A DNA stretch of 64,000 nucleotides from Methylobacterium terrae (lineage in GTDB: Bacteria > Pseudomonadota > Alphaproteobacteria > Rhizobiales > Beijerinckiaceae), in NCBI RefSeq assembly GCF_003173755.1, contig NZ_CP029553.1, forward strand, positions 5,956,001 to 6,020,000, in the 5' to 3' direction. A program made the translations under genes and the position numbers. Within the stretch, counting starts at the first letter, position 1. Every line of letters begins with the position of its first letter. Below the pieces are notes generated by a model. That model was given only the letters and a program-made list of their open reading frames with translations. It did not search any database and was not told the DNA's origin. Below, one piece after another: positions 24,569 to 33,463 of the stretch.

Positions 24569-25303
24569 TCAGGGCGTCGCGGCGGCCCTCGGCATGCCGG
24601 TGACCTGCGCCGACGGCTCCTCGCTCAGCCAGCGGTACAGGACGCCGCCGAGGGCACCGCCGATGATCGGCGCGACCCAGAACAGCCAGAGCTGCGCCAG
24701 GGCCCAGCCGCCGGCGACCACGGCCGGGCCGGTGCTGCGGGCCGGGTTGACCGACAGGTTGGTGATCGGGATGCCGACGAGGTGGATCAGGGTCAGGCAG
24801 AGCCCGATCGCCAGGGGCGCGAACCCGGCCGGCGCCTTGCCGTGGGTCGCCCCCATGATCACGAACAGGAACATCAGGGTCAGCACCACCTCGGCGAGGA
24901 AGCACGCGACCAGGGAGTACTGCCCGGGCGAGTGCTCGCCGTAGCCGTTCGCCGCGAAGCCCTTGGCGAGGTCGAAGCCCGGCGCGCCGCCGGCGATCGC
25001 CAGGAGCAGGCCCGACGCCGCGACGGCGCCGACGAGCTGGGCGGCGATGTAGGGGCCGATGTCCCGGCCCGGGAAGCGCCGGCCCGCCGCGAGCCCGATC
25101 GTCACCGCCGGGTTGAGGTGGCAGCCGGAGATGTGGCCGATGGCGTAGGCCATGGTGACCACCGTGAGGCCGAAGGCCAGGGCGACGCCGGCAAAGCCGA
25201 TCCCGAGCTCCGGGAACGCCGCCGCCAGGACGGCGCTGCCGCAGCCGCCGAAGGTGAGCCAGAAGGTGCCGATCGCCTCGGCCGCGCATTTTCGGATGTC
25301 CAT
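24569..25303 (-). CDS. aqpZ: Aquaporin Z water channel
   Basis: Inner-membrane channel of 244 aa with six helices and the two NPA loops: HLNPAVTIG and [10 protein letters not shown]. The selectivity residues of AqpZ are present: Phe in ALAFGLTVV, His in [11 protein letters not shown], Thr in the same segment and Arg after the second NPA. This indicates a water channel rather than a glycerol facilitator. Start at ATG 25303 ([15 protein letters not shown]); in-frame sequence further upstream is not family-like. It is convergent with the hexapeptide transferase gene. Confidence 0.96.
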   Translation of the reverse strand: MDIRKCAAEAIGTFWLTFGGCGSAVLAAAFPELGIGFAGVALAFGLTVVTMAYAIGHISGCHLNPAVTIGLAAGRRFPGRDIGPYIAAQLVGAVAASGLLLAIAGGAPGFDLAKGFAANGYGEHSPGQYSLVACFLAEVVLTLMFLFVIMGATHGKAPAGFAPLAIGLCLTLIHLVGIPITNLSVNPARSTGPAVVAGGWALAQLWLFWVAPIIGGALGGVLYRWLSEEPSAQVTGMPRAAATP

Positions 25304-25770
25304 CGGTCCTCTCCTCGTGCGGGACCCCGTCCCGGGCGGGCAGGGTCCGGTGCCGGACGTCGCGCCGGCTCTTGGGTGGGCGCGGAGGACGTCGGCCGCG
25401 GGCATCCGGCCCCGTGCGCGGCGGGGTGCGCCGGCCGGGATCCGTCGGGGGCGAGGCTGACCTGAGTCGGAATGCGATCCTTCGTGGTCGCTTTCGTTCC
25501 CTATACAGGAGATGTTGCTGAAGAGGAACGGGGCGATCCTGCAACTCTACTGAACGATGCTGCGACCGGTTGCCCGAAACTGCCGGCGAACGCCGTGACG
25601 CGCCCGCGCCCCGCGGGCGAGAGGCCGTTCCCGCCGAACCGCGACGCCGTCTCCCATCGCTGCGGCCGAGCCGGAACGATGCGCGTCCCCTCGCGGAGCC
25701 TCGCCGCCCTCCTCGGCGCCCTCCCGCGCCTGGCGGCGGCCCCGGGCGCACGCGATGCACCCGTCCGGTC
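25304..25770. other. Intergenic region with a lower-GC patch
   Basis: 467 bases between aqpZ and the pirin gene. Around 25470-25560 GC falls and codon-like bias is lost. A frame from ATG 25472 to 25780 exists, and a 13-codon frame lies at 25511-25552, but neither has codon bias or a good ribosome site. CGTTCC and GGAACG near 25496 and 25530 form a loose dyad. Confidence 0.3.
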
Positions 25771-26709
25771 TCAGGGATAGCGCACCGGCGGCGGATCCTC
25801 CGGCAGGGGGATGAACTCGGCGTCGTTCGGCACCGTGTCGAACCGGCCCTGGCGCCAATCCTCCTTGGCCTGGGCGATCCGCTCGGGCCGCGAGGAGACG
25901 AAGTTCCACCACAGGTGCCGCGGCCCGTCCATCGGCTCGCCGCCCAGCACCATGAATCGCGCCCCTTGCGTCGCCCGCACGCTGATGCGGTCGCCGGGGC
26001 GCAGGACCAGGAGCTGGCCGGGGCCGAAGCCGTCGCCGGCGATCTCGATCGCGCCCGAGACCGTGTAGATCGCGCGCTCGTCGTAGGTCGCATCGACCGG
26101 CAGGACGGCGCCGGCCTCGAGCGCCACGTCGGCGTAGACCATCGGGGTCGAGGTCCGCACGGCTGAGCGCGCGCCGTAGGCCTCTCCGGCGATCAGCCGC
26201 ACGGTCTTGCCCTCGCCCGAGACGACCGGCAGCGCGGCGGCGTCGTAATGCTCGAAGGCCGGCGCCGTCTCCTCGTCGCGGGCCGCCAGGGCGACCCAGC
26301 TCTGGAGGCCGAACAGCCGCGAGCCGGTCCGGCGCAGGTCGCTCCCGGTCCGCTCCGAATGGGTGATGCCGCGCCCCGCGGTCATCCAGTTCAGCTCGCC
26401 CGGCCGGATCGGCAGCTCGGTGCCGAGGCTGTCGCGGTGCATGATCTCGCCGTCGAACAGGTAGGTGACGGTGGACAGGCCGATATGCGGGTGCGGCCGC
26501 ACGTCCATGCCCTGCCCGAGCAGGAATTCCGACGGCCCCATCTGGTCGAAGAAGATGAACGGGCCGACCATCCGGCACTCGGCCGACGGCAGGGCCCGCC
26601 GCACGGCGAAGGAGCCGAGGTCGCGCGAGCGCGGCACGATCAGGGTCTGGATCGCGTCGCAGCTGAAGCGATCGCCCGGGATCGGATCGTCGGCACCGTG
26701 CCAGCTCAT
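25771..26709 (-). CDS. Pirin family protein
   Basis: Bicupin protein of 312 aa; bacterial pirins are metal-binding and some have quercetinase activity. The first cupin carries the metal motif [22 protein letters not shown] and ITHSE, so the three His and one Glu ligands are present. The second cupin ends near [23 protein letters not shown], and the C-terminus has the pirin_C signature. Start at ATG 26709 (MSWHGADDP). It is divergent from a small unknown gene at 26934 across a region with a clear dyad at 26803-26821. Confidence 0.93.
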   Translation of the reverse strand: MSWHGADDPIPGDRFSCDAIQTLIVPRSRDLGSFAVRRALPSAECRMVGPFIFFDQMGPSEFLLGQGMDVRPHPHIGLSTVTYLFDGEIMHRDSLGTELPIRPGELNWMTAGRGITHSERTGSDLRRTGSRLFGLQSWVALAARDEETAPAFEHYDAAALPVVSGEGKTVRLIAGEAYGARSAVRTSTPMVYADVALEAGAVLPVDATYDERAIYTVSGAIEIAGDGFGPGQLLVLRPGDRISVRATQGARFMVLGGEPMDGPRHLWWNFVSSRPERIAQAKEDWRQGRFDTVPNDAEFIPLPEDPPPVRYP

Positions 26710-26802
26710 CGCTCTTGCTCCGTCGTCCTGCTCGCGCGGCCGGGACGCCGCGTCGACGAGCCGTACTCTGGCTCCGTCTCGTTGGATTGAAAACGGAAAC
26801 GA

Positions 26803-26821
26803 TCGAAACACATCGTTTCGA
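26803..26821. promoter_or_regulatory. Candidate operator between pirin gene and 26934
   Basis: Perfect 7-base dyad TCGAAAC-ACATC-GTTTCGA in an AT-richer stretch, about 95 bases upstream of the pirin start and 113 bases upstream of the plus-strand gene. No regulator gene is adjacent. Confidence 0.45.
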
Positions 26822-26933
26822 GTTCTGACGCTATCGACGCCGCCTCGCCGGTCGGGGGCGGTCCGCGGGCTCGCAAGCTCCGCGCAACCCACCTCATACA
26901 CGCTCTGCGTTCATCGGCAGGAGGGTTCAAGCG

Positions 26934-27260
26934 ATGAGCGAAGAAGCGCTGACGGAGGAGCGGGCGGCCGAGCGTTTGGCCCACCACCTGCTGCGGGAGG
27001 CCTATCACGACCTCGCGGCGGTGCTGCTGAGCGCCAACGCCAAGGCGGCCGAGAGCCTGTTCTACGCCATCGAGAAGCGCACGGCGGACGCGCTGCGCAC
27101 CATCGTCGCCGACCGGGCCGAGGGCGCGGCCTCGACCCGCATCGCCCGCACGGTCGGCGTCGAGCTCGACGAGCTTTTCGCATGCGCGCACGGCCGCACC
27201 GGGATCCCGGCCTCGCAGCGGGTCGCCTCGCAGCGGGTGGCCTCGCAGCAGGTGGCCTAG
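26934..27260 (+). CDS. Hypothetical helical protein with C-terminal tandem repeat
   Basis: I do not recognise this 108-aa protein. It is predicted soluble and mainly helical (EERAAERLAHHLLREAYHDLAAVLL), with acidic and Ala-rich segments. Its last 16 residues are three copies of a five-residue unit (ASQRV, ASQRV, ASQQV), encoded by a perfect-length 15-base tandem repeat. The ATG at 26934 has AGGAGGG about 10 bases upstream. It stands alone, 100 bases before the tricorn-like protease gene. Confidence 0.65.
   Translation: MSEEALTEERAAERLAHHLLREAYHDLAAVLLSANAKAAESLFYAIEKRTADALRTIVADRAEGAASTRIARTVGVELDELFACAHGRTGIPASQRVASQRVASQQVA
27210..27254 (+). repeat. 15-base tandem repeat, three copies
   Basis: GCCTCGCAGCGGGTC, GCCTCGCAGCGGGTG and GCCTCGCAGCAGGTG in frame at the 3' end of the preceding gene. 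A unit length divisible by three lets the copy number change without shifting the frame. Confidence 0.85.
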
Positions 27261-27360
27261 CGGCGGTCGGGAATGTCGTGCCGGGCGGCAAGCTCGACAG
27301 CGGCCGGGCAAGGCCTTACGCTGGGGTAGAACGCCGCTTCCAACCCCCCGACGGTCCGCC

Positions 27361-30300
27361 ATGCGCAGGCTCCTCGTCACCGCGCTCGTCCTCCTGTGCA
27401 CGGCGGCGGGGGCCCGGGCCGCCGAGCGGCCGCCCTGGCTGCGCGAGCCGGCCCTGTCGCCGGATGGCGGCCGCATCGCCTTCCGCTACCGGGGCCGGAT
27501 CTGGACCGTGCCGGCCGCCGGCGGCGAGGCCCGGGCGCTGACCGCCGCCGGCGCCCATGCCGAGACGCCGGTCTGGTCTCCGGACGGGCAAAGCCTCGCC
27601 TTCGCCTCCGACCGCTCCGGCGCCCTCAACCTCTACGCCGCGCCGGCCGAGGGCGGCGAGGCGCGGCGCCTGACCTGGTACTCCCTCGACGAGCGCCCGA
27701 CGAGCGTCACGCCCGACGGCCGGTCGGTGCTGTTCGCCTCGCGGCGCCTCGGCGACGCCGCCCGCACCTTCGCGCCGCCGGGGCGCTCCGAGCACGCGAC
27801 CCAGGTCTACGCCGTGCCGCTGGCGGGCGGGCGCGAGACCCTGGTGCTGCCCAACGCCGCCCTCGACGCCCGCTGGGATCCCGAGGGACGCCGCCTCCTC
27901 TACACCAGCCCCAACGTCGAGCAGCCCTTCCGCCAGCACCAGGTCTCCGCCGCGGTGCGCCAGGTCTGGCTCTACGACGCCGCCACCGGGCGCCACGAGC
28001 GCCTGACCGACGGCACCCGCGAGAACCGCGGCGCGGTCTGGCTCCCCGGCGGCGAGATCGCATACTTGAGCGAGGCCTCGGGCTCGCTCAACGTCTGGCG
28101 CCTGTCCCTGGCGGACCGGACGCCGCGCCAGGTCACGCGTTTCGACGGCGCGCCGGTGCGCTTCCTCTCCGCCTCCCGCGACGGCGACCTCGCCTTCGCC
28201 CGGGACGGGCAGGTCTACCGCCTGCGCGCGGGCACGACGGCGCCCGAGCCCGTGCGGGTCGCGGTCGCCGAGGCGACCTTCGCCGACGAGGTGCCGGGCC
28301 GCACCTCCGACTTCAACACCCTGGTGCCGTCGCCGAACGGCCAGGAATTCGCCCTGGTGGCCCAGGGCGAGATCTACGTCGCCTCGCGGGACGGGCAGTC
28401 GGTCAAGCGGGTCACCCGCACGGCCGGCGAGGAGCGCAGTCCCGCCTTCTCGCCCGACGGCCACCGCCTCGTCTACGCGGCCGAGCGCGACGGGCATTGG
28501 GGCCTCTACGAGGCGACGCCGGCGGATTCCGACGAGCGCGGCTTCGCGCAGGCGACCCGCCTCGTCGAGCGGGCGCTGCCGACCCCGCCGGGCGACGCCT
28601 TCCTGCCGACCTGGTCGCCCGACGGCCGCCGCCTCGCCTACATCCACGACCGCGGCACGGTCCGCGTCCTCGATCCCGCGACCGGGATCGACCGGGAGGT
28701 GGTGGGGGCGGGCCTGTTCTACCCCTACTACGACGGCTCGTGGTGGCTGTCCTGGTCGCCGGACGGGCGCTGGCTCGCGCTGCCGGTCCAGCTCGACCGC
28801 GGCTTCGCGCGCAACGTCGCGGTGGTGCCGGCGGACGGCTCGGCGCCGCCCCGGCGGGTGGCGCCCGCCGGCGAGGGCCAGAGCGAGGCGCAGTGGAGCC
28901 CGGATGGCGGGATGCTGGTCTGGCGCAGCGAGCCGGAGGACCTGCACTCCGCCTCGGGCGCCACCGACCCGGCCGACATCGACGCGGTGTTCGCCTCCCG
29001 CCGGGCCCGCGACGCCTTCGAGGCGCGCCTGCGCGCCCCCGCTCCCCCCGAGGCGGCCGGCACGCCCGCGCGGGCGGCGGAGCCGGGCGCCGCCGAGCCC
29101 GGACCGGCCCCGGAGCGGGCCGCGGCCCGCCCGGCGCCCGAGCCCCAGGCCTTCGACCCGGACGGGCTCGAGGACCGCCAGCACCGGCTGTCGCAGGGGC
29201 ATGTCGACGTCGTCCTCGCCGCGATGATGCGCGACGGGGTGAGCCTCCTCGTCGTCGAGCGCAGCGAGCGGCCGAAGGGCGGGGGCTACGCCCTCACCGG
29301 CACGCTGCGCGACCTGCGCCAGGGCACGCGCCGCACGGTCTTCTCGGACCTGCCGTACAAGCGCTTCACCCCGGTGCGGCTGAGCCGCGACCAGCGCACC
29401 CTCGCCTTCCTCACCGGGACCGGCTTCACCGAGGTCGACCTCGCCAAGGGTACCCCGCGCCACGTCCGGGTCGAGGCGGAGGCCGGCCACGACCCGGAGG
29501 CGCGCCTCGCGGCGGCCTTCGCGCAGTACTGGCGCCTGACGCGGGCGAAGTTCCTCGATCCCGGCATGCACGGGGTCGACTGGGACGCGGTGCGGGCCCG
29601 CTACGCCCGCTTCCTGCCGGCGCTGGCCGACGCCCGCGATCTCGCCGAGCTCCTGTCCGAGATGGCGGGCGAGCTCGACGCCTCGCATACCCGCGCCTCC
29701 CTGAGCCCCGGCGTGCCGCCGGGCGAGGAGACCGCCTCCCTCGGCCTCTACTACGACGAGACGTTTCCGGGGCCCGGCATGCGCGTGGCGGCGATCCTGC
29801 CCGCCGGTCCCTTCGACGCCGGCGACACGCGGCTCTCCCCCGGCGACGTGATCACGGCGATCGACGGCGAGGCCCTGCCCGAGGCGGGCGGCCTGCGCCG
29901 CCTGCTGCGCGGGCGGAAGGACCGGCGGGTCGAGGTCGCGTTCGTCAAGCCGGACGGGAGCGTGGTGCGCGAGCGCCGGGTGCCGGTGAGCCTCGATCGC
30001 GAGCGCGACCTCGCCTTCGAGCGCTGGCGGCGCAACCGCCGCGACGCGGTGGCGGCCCGCTCCTGCGGCCGTCTCGGCTACGTCCACGTCAGGGCGATGA
30101 ACGCCGCCTCCTACCGCAGCACCTTCGCGGAGGTGTTCGGGCGCTTCGGCGCGGCCGAGGGGCTGGTGGTCGACGTGCGCTTCAACGGCGGCGGCAACCT
30201 GCACAACCAGCTGCTCACGATGCTCTCGGGCCGCCCCTACCTGACCTTCGCGCCCCGCTCCGGTCCGGTCCAGAGCGACCCGCGCGACCGCTGGAGCCGG

Positions 30301-30660
30301 CCCTCCGCCGTGCTGATGAACGGCGCGAGCTACTCCGACGCCTCGATCTTCCCGCAAGGGTACCGCGACCTCGGCATCGGCCCGCTGATCGGCGAGCCGG
30401 TGGCCGGGACCGGCACCTTCGTCTGGTGGGTGGATTCGCCGATCGTGCCGCGCCTCACCTACGGCCTGCCGCAGGTCGCCACCCACCGCATCGACGGCAC
30501 CCGGCTCGAGAACACCGACGTGCTGCCGGACCTCGCGGTCCCCGCCGACCCCGCCGCCTGGGCCGAGGGCCGCGACCCGCAGCTCGACGCGGCGGTGGAC
30601 CGGCTGCTCGGGGGACGCGGTGCCTGCCGGCCGGCGAGCGCCGCGGCGGCGGCGCCGTGA
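27361..30660 (+). CDS. Exported tricorn-like S41 peptidase
   Basis: Large protease of 1,099 aa. Residues 1-20 form a signal peptide (LLVTALVLLCTAAGARA). A PD40-type beta-propeller follows to about residue 540 with repeated SPDG motifs (PVWSPDGQSLAFASD, AFSPDGHRLVYAAE), then a Pro/Ala linker near 565-600. The tricorn core domain has His776 in DASHTRAS, a PDZ domain lies at about 795-875 (SPGDVITAIDGEAL), and the S41 catalytic domain has the nucleophile Ser992 in ASYSDASIFPQG and VVDVRFNGGGN. Archaeal tricorn is cytosolic; bacterial homologues with signal peptides are periplasmic and their substrates are poorly known. It is convergent with priA, with 3 bases between the stop codons. Confidence 0.9.
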   Translation: MRRLLVTALVLLCTAAGARAAERPPWLREPALSPDGGRIAFRYRGRIWTVPAAGGEARALTAAGAHAETPVWSPDGQSLAFASDRSGALNLYAAPAEGGEARRLTWYSLDERPTSVTPDGRSVLFASRRLGDAARTFAPPGRSEHATQVYAVPLAGGRETLVLPNAALDARWDPEGRRLLYTSPNVEQPFRQHQVSAAVRQVWLYDAATGRHERLTDGTRENRGAVWLPGGEIAYLSEASGSLNVWRLSLADRTPRQVTRFDGAPVRFLSASRDGDLAFARDGQVYRLRAGTTAPEPVRVAVAEATFADEVPGRTSDFNTLVPSPNGQEFALVAQGEIYVASRDGQSVKRVTRTAGEERSPAFSPDGHRLVYAAERDGHWGLYEATPADSDERGFAQATRLVERALPTPPGDAFLPTWSPDGRRLAYIHDRGTVRVLDPATGIDREVVGAGLFYPYYDGSWWLSWSPDGRWLALPVQLDRGFARNVAVVPADGSAPPRRVAPAGEGQSEAQWSPDGGMLVWRSEPEDLHSASGATDPADIDAVFASRRARDAFEARLRAPAPPEAAGTPARAAEPGAAEPGPAPERAAARPAPEPQAFDPDGLEDRQHRLSQGHVDVVLAAMMRDGVSLLVVERSERPKGGGYALTGTLRDLRQGTRRTVFSDLPYKRFTPVRLSRDQRTLAFLTGTGFTEVDLAKGTPRHVRVEAEAGHDPEARLAAAFAQYWRLTRAKFLDPGMHGVDWDAVRARYARFLPALADARDLAELLSEMAGELDASHTRASLSPGVPPGEETASLGLYYDETFPGPGMRVAAILPAGPFDAGDTRLSPGDVITAIDGEALPEAGGLRRLLRGRKDRRVEVAFVKPDGSVVRERRVPVSLDRERDLAFERWRRNRRDAVAARSCGRLGYVHVRAMNAASYRSTFAEVFGRFGAAEGLVVDVRFNGGGNLHNQLLTMLSGRPYLTFAPRSGPVQSDPRDRWSRPSAVLMNGASYSDASIFPQGYRDLGIGPLIGEPVAGTGTFVWWVDSPIVPRLTYGLPQVATHRIDGTRLENTDVLPDLAVPADPAAWAEGRDPQLDAAVDRLLGGRGACRPASAAAAAP

Positions 30661-30663
30661 GTC

Positions 30664-32850
30664 CTACAGGAAGCTCTGGGGATCGACGTCGATGCCGACC
30701 CGGAGGTTGCCCCGGACCTTCGGCCCGCGGGCGAGCCAGTCGCGCAGGTAGCCCTGGAGGTCGATCTCGCGCTCGGTCTTGACCAGCAGGCGGAAGCGGT
30801 AGCGGCCGCGCACCAGCGCCAGCGGCGCCTCGGCGGGGCCGAGCACCATCACGCCGGGCGGCGGCTCGGCGACGCGGGCGAGCGCCCGGCCGTGGGTCTC
30901 GGCCGCCTCGCGGTCGGTGCAGGAGATCACGAGCGCGGCGAGGCGCCCGAAGGGCGGCAGGCCGGCGACCTCGCGGGCGGCCGTCTCCTCGGAATAGAAG
31001 CGCTCGGCGTCCCCCGAGATGAGCGCCGCGATCACCGGGTGCTCGGGCTGGAAGGTCTGGACCAGCGCCCGGCCCGGCTTCTCGCCGCGCCCGGCCCGGC
31101 CCGTGACCTGCTGCAGGAGCTGGAAGGTGCGCTCGGCGGCGCGGGGATCGCCGGAGGTCAGCCCGATATCGGCGTCGAGCACGCCGACGAGCGTCAGGTG
31201 CGGGAAGTTGTGGCCCTTGGCGACGAGCTGGGTGCCCACCACGATGTCGCAGCCGCCCTCGGCCACGGTCTGGAGCTCGGCCCGCAGCCGCTCGGCCCCG
31301 CCGGGAAAGTCGCTCGACAGGACGATGACGCGCTTGTCCGGGAAGGTGGCGGCGACCTCCTCGGCGATGCGCTCGACGCCCGGCCCGCAGGCGGTCAGGT
31401 TGTCGAAGGTGCCGCACTCGGTGCAGGCTTCCGGGCGGCGCTCGGCGTGGCCGCAATGGTGGCAGACGAGCGCCCGGCGGAAGCGGTGCTCGACGAGCCA
31501 GGTCGAGCAGTTCGGGCATTGGTAGCGGTGGCCGCAGGCGCGGCAGAGCGTGAGGGGGGCGTAGCCGCGGCGGTTGAGGAAGAGGAGCGCCTGCTCGCCC
31601 CGCCCGTTGGTCTCGGCGATGGCCGCGACGAGGCTCGGCGACAGGTAGCGCCCGCGCGGCACCTTCTCGCCCCGCATGTCGATGGCGCGGATCTCCGGCA
31701 GGCGCCGGCCGCCGAAGCGCTCGGGCATCACCACCCGGCGGTAGCGGCCGCGCTCGGCGTTGACCCGGGTCTCGATCGCGGGCGTGGCCGACGCCAGCAC
31801 CACGGCGGCGTTCTCGAGCTTGCCGCGCACCACCGCCATGTCGCGGGCGTGGTAGCAGACGCCGTCATCCTGCTTGTAGGCGCCCTCGTGCTCCTCGTCG
31901 ACCACGATCAGGCCGAGCTTGGCGAACGGCAGGAACAGCGCCGAGCGGGCGCCGACCACCACCTGCACCTCGCCCGACGCCACGCCGGCGCGGATCTTCT
32001 CGCGACGCCGCCCGCCGATTCCGGAATGCCAGGCGGCGGGCCTGACCCCGAATCGCTTGGCGAAGCGGTCGAGGAACTGGGCCGTCAGCGCGATCTCGGG
32101 CATCAGCACGAGCGACTGCACGCCCCGGCGCAGGGCCTCGGCCACGACCTCGAAATAGACCTCCGTTTTCCCTGAGCCGGTCACGCCCTCGAGCAGCGTC
32201 ACGCCGCCCTCGCCGGCCGTCCCGCCCGCGGCCGGCGGCGCGGTGAGCGTCGCGATGAGCGCGCGCGCCGCCTCGGCCTGGGGCTCGGAGAGGGCGTCGT
32301 GCGGGTGGTCGGGGTCCGGCGGCTCGGCGACCCGGTCGGGGGCGAGCGCCACGGTCTCGAGCACCCCGTCGTCGATCAGCCCGTCGATCACGCCGGCGCT
32401 GACCCCGGCCTCGAGCGCCAGCGCCCGCTTGCCCCGCACCGCGCCGTCGGCCGCCGCCGCCACCACCTTGCCCCGCGCCGGGGTCATCCGGCTCGGCGGC
32501 ATCCCGGTCGCGCGCACGCCGACCTTGGCGGTCTCGGTGCGGCTCTCCTCCGGCAGGCGCAGCGCCATGGCGAGCGCCGAGCCCTTCGGCGCCAGGGTGT
32601 AGCGGGCGATCCACTCGACGAGGCGGCGCAAGGCGGGGCTCAGGGCCTCGACGCCGATCCGCCCGCTCACCCGGCGCAGGTTGGAGCCGGCGCCGTCGCG
32701 CAAGGCCCACACCACCCCGACGGTCTCGCGCGGCCCGAGCGGCACCTGCACCACGTCGCCCTCCGCGAGCGTCAGCTCGGGCGGCACGGCGTAGCTGTAG
32801 GCCTGGTCGAGGGCGAGCGGGATCAGGATTTCGGCGATCGGGGCGGTCAT
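30664..32850 (-). CDS. priA: Primosomal protein N' (replication restart helicase)
   Basis: 3'-5' DNA helicase of 728 aa that reloads the replisome at stalled forks. The N-terminal 3'-BD domain begins ILIPLALDQAYSYAVP. Walker A is GVTGSGKTEVYFE and the DEAH-type motif is DEEHEGAYKQDD. The zinc-binding insertion has four CxxC pairs (CRACGHRYQCPNC, CHHCGHAERRPEACTEC), and late motifs include GTQLVAKGHNFP and QVTGRAGRG. The ATG at 32850 fits the family. It is followed upstream by a frameshifted DUF2293 gene in the same orientation. Confidence 0.97.
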   Translation of the reverse strand: MTAPIAEILIPLALDQAYSYAVPPELTLAEGDVVQVPLGPRETVGVVWALRDGAGSNLRRVSGRIGVEALSPALRRLVEWIARYTLAPKGSALAMALRLPEESRTETAKVGVRATGMPPSRMTPARGKVVAAAADGAVRGKRALALEAGVSAGVIDGLIDDGVLETVALAPDRVAEPPDPDHPHDALSEPQAEAARALIATLTAPPAAGGTAGEGGVTLLEGVTGSGKTEVYFEVVAEALRRGVQSLVLMPEIALTAQFLDRFAKRFGVRPAAWHSGIGGRRREKIRAGVASGEVQVVVGARSALFLPFAKLGLIVVDEEHEGAYKQDDGVCYHARDMAVVRGKLENAAVVLASATPAIETRVNAERGRYRRVVMPERFGGRRLPEIRAIDMRGEKVPRGRYLSPSLVAAIAETNGRGEQALLFLNRRGYAPLTLCRACGHRYQCPNCSTWLVEHRFRRALVCHHCGHAERRPEACTECGTFDNLTACGPGVERIAEEVAATFPDKRVIVLSSDFPGGAERLRAELQTVAEGGCDIVVGTQLVAKGHNFPHLTLVGVLDADIGLTSGDPRAAERTFQLLQQVTGRAGRGEKPGRALVQTFQPEHPVIAALISGDAERFYSEETAAREVAGLPPFGRLAALVISCTDREAAETHGRALARVAEPPPGVMVLGPAEAPLALVRGRYRFRLLVKTEREIDLQGYLRDWLARGPKVRGNLRVGIDVDPQSFL

Positions 32851-32910
32851 CGGGACTTCGGGATCGGGCGGTGCGTGAGCCCGTATATAGGAGCGGCCAC
32901 GCCGTCGCGC

Positions 32911-33287
32911 TCACGCCTCCTCCGCGTCCGCGCTCTCCTGATCCGGATTCTCTCCGTCCACATTCTCCTCGCCGATCCGCCGGCGCACGCCCCATTCGGC
33001 GAGCACGGCGTTGAGGTCGTCGAGGACGAAGTGGCGGGCGCTGTCCTGGTCGTAGCCCTCCTCCAGGAGGGAATCGTACTCGGTGAAGACGTGGCGGGCG
33101 TACGACACCATGCCGAGCCAGGCCGCGGTCTCGGGTGCGGCACCCCGCAGGCCGGTGCTCGCCAGCGCCCGGTCGACGATCGCCTCGCCCTCGAAGTCCG
33201 GCACCCGGGGGCGAGGCGGGACAAGGCCGCCTCCACCGCCTCGCGGCGCGTCGGGGGCGCGGACGGGAGCGGATCGGAGCGGCTCAT
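32911..33287 (-). CDS. DUF2293 domain protein with apparent frameshift
   Basis: The downstream frame encodes a normal DUF2293 core ([58 protein letters not shown]). The natural N-terminus [20 protein letters not shown]...LSRLAP starts at ATG 33287, but in a different frame. The two join if one base is added in the C/G run at about 33204-33211, where the read would become [13 protein letters not shown]. So the gene either carries a one-base deletion or the sequence has an error at this homopolymer. Read without correction, the core frame opens only at a GTG at 33300 with an Arg/Pro/Gly-rich, unlikely N-terminus. DUF2293 has no known activity. An acidic tail ends the protein. Confidence 0.7.
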
Positions 33288-33404
33288 CGTTCGTCCTCAC
33301 GGGGCGGGACGCCGACCCTGCCGGACCGGGCCGGGCCTGTCACCCCCGCGCGCCGCGGGTCGGGCACGCACAGCGGGGCCCGATCATCCCTCCGCTCGGC
33401 AAAA

Positions 33405-33429
33405 CATTCGTAAGCATCATCGACGAATG
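33405..33429. promoter_or_regulatory. Dyad upstream of the chemoreceptor gene
   Basis: Perfect 7-base inverted repeat CATTCGT and ACGAATG around an 11-base spacer, in an AT-richer island 35 bases before the chemoreceptor start. Candidate regulator site or mRNA hairpin near the start. Confidence 0.35.
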
Positions 33430-33463
33430 CTGTGTCATCACTTCGATCGCGGCGCACCACCCC

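Noticed and set aside
25472..25780. Plus-strand frame of 102 codons beside the pirin gene
   Set aside because: No high-GC third-position bias in its first half, no ribosome site, and it overlaps the pirin stop.
33083..33463. N-terminal extension of the chemoreceptor
   Set aside because: It runs through the promoter dyad and the antisense of the DUF2293 gene; the first membrane helix follows ATG 33464 directly.
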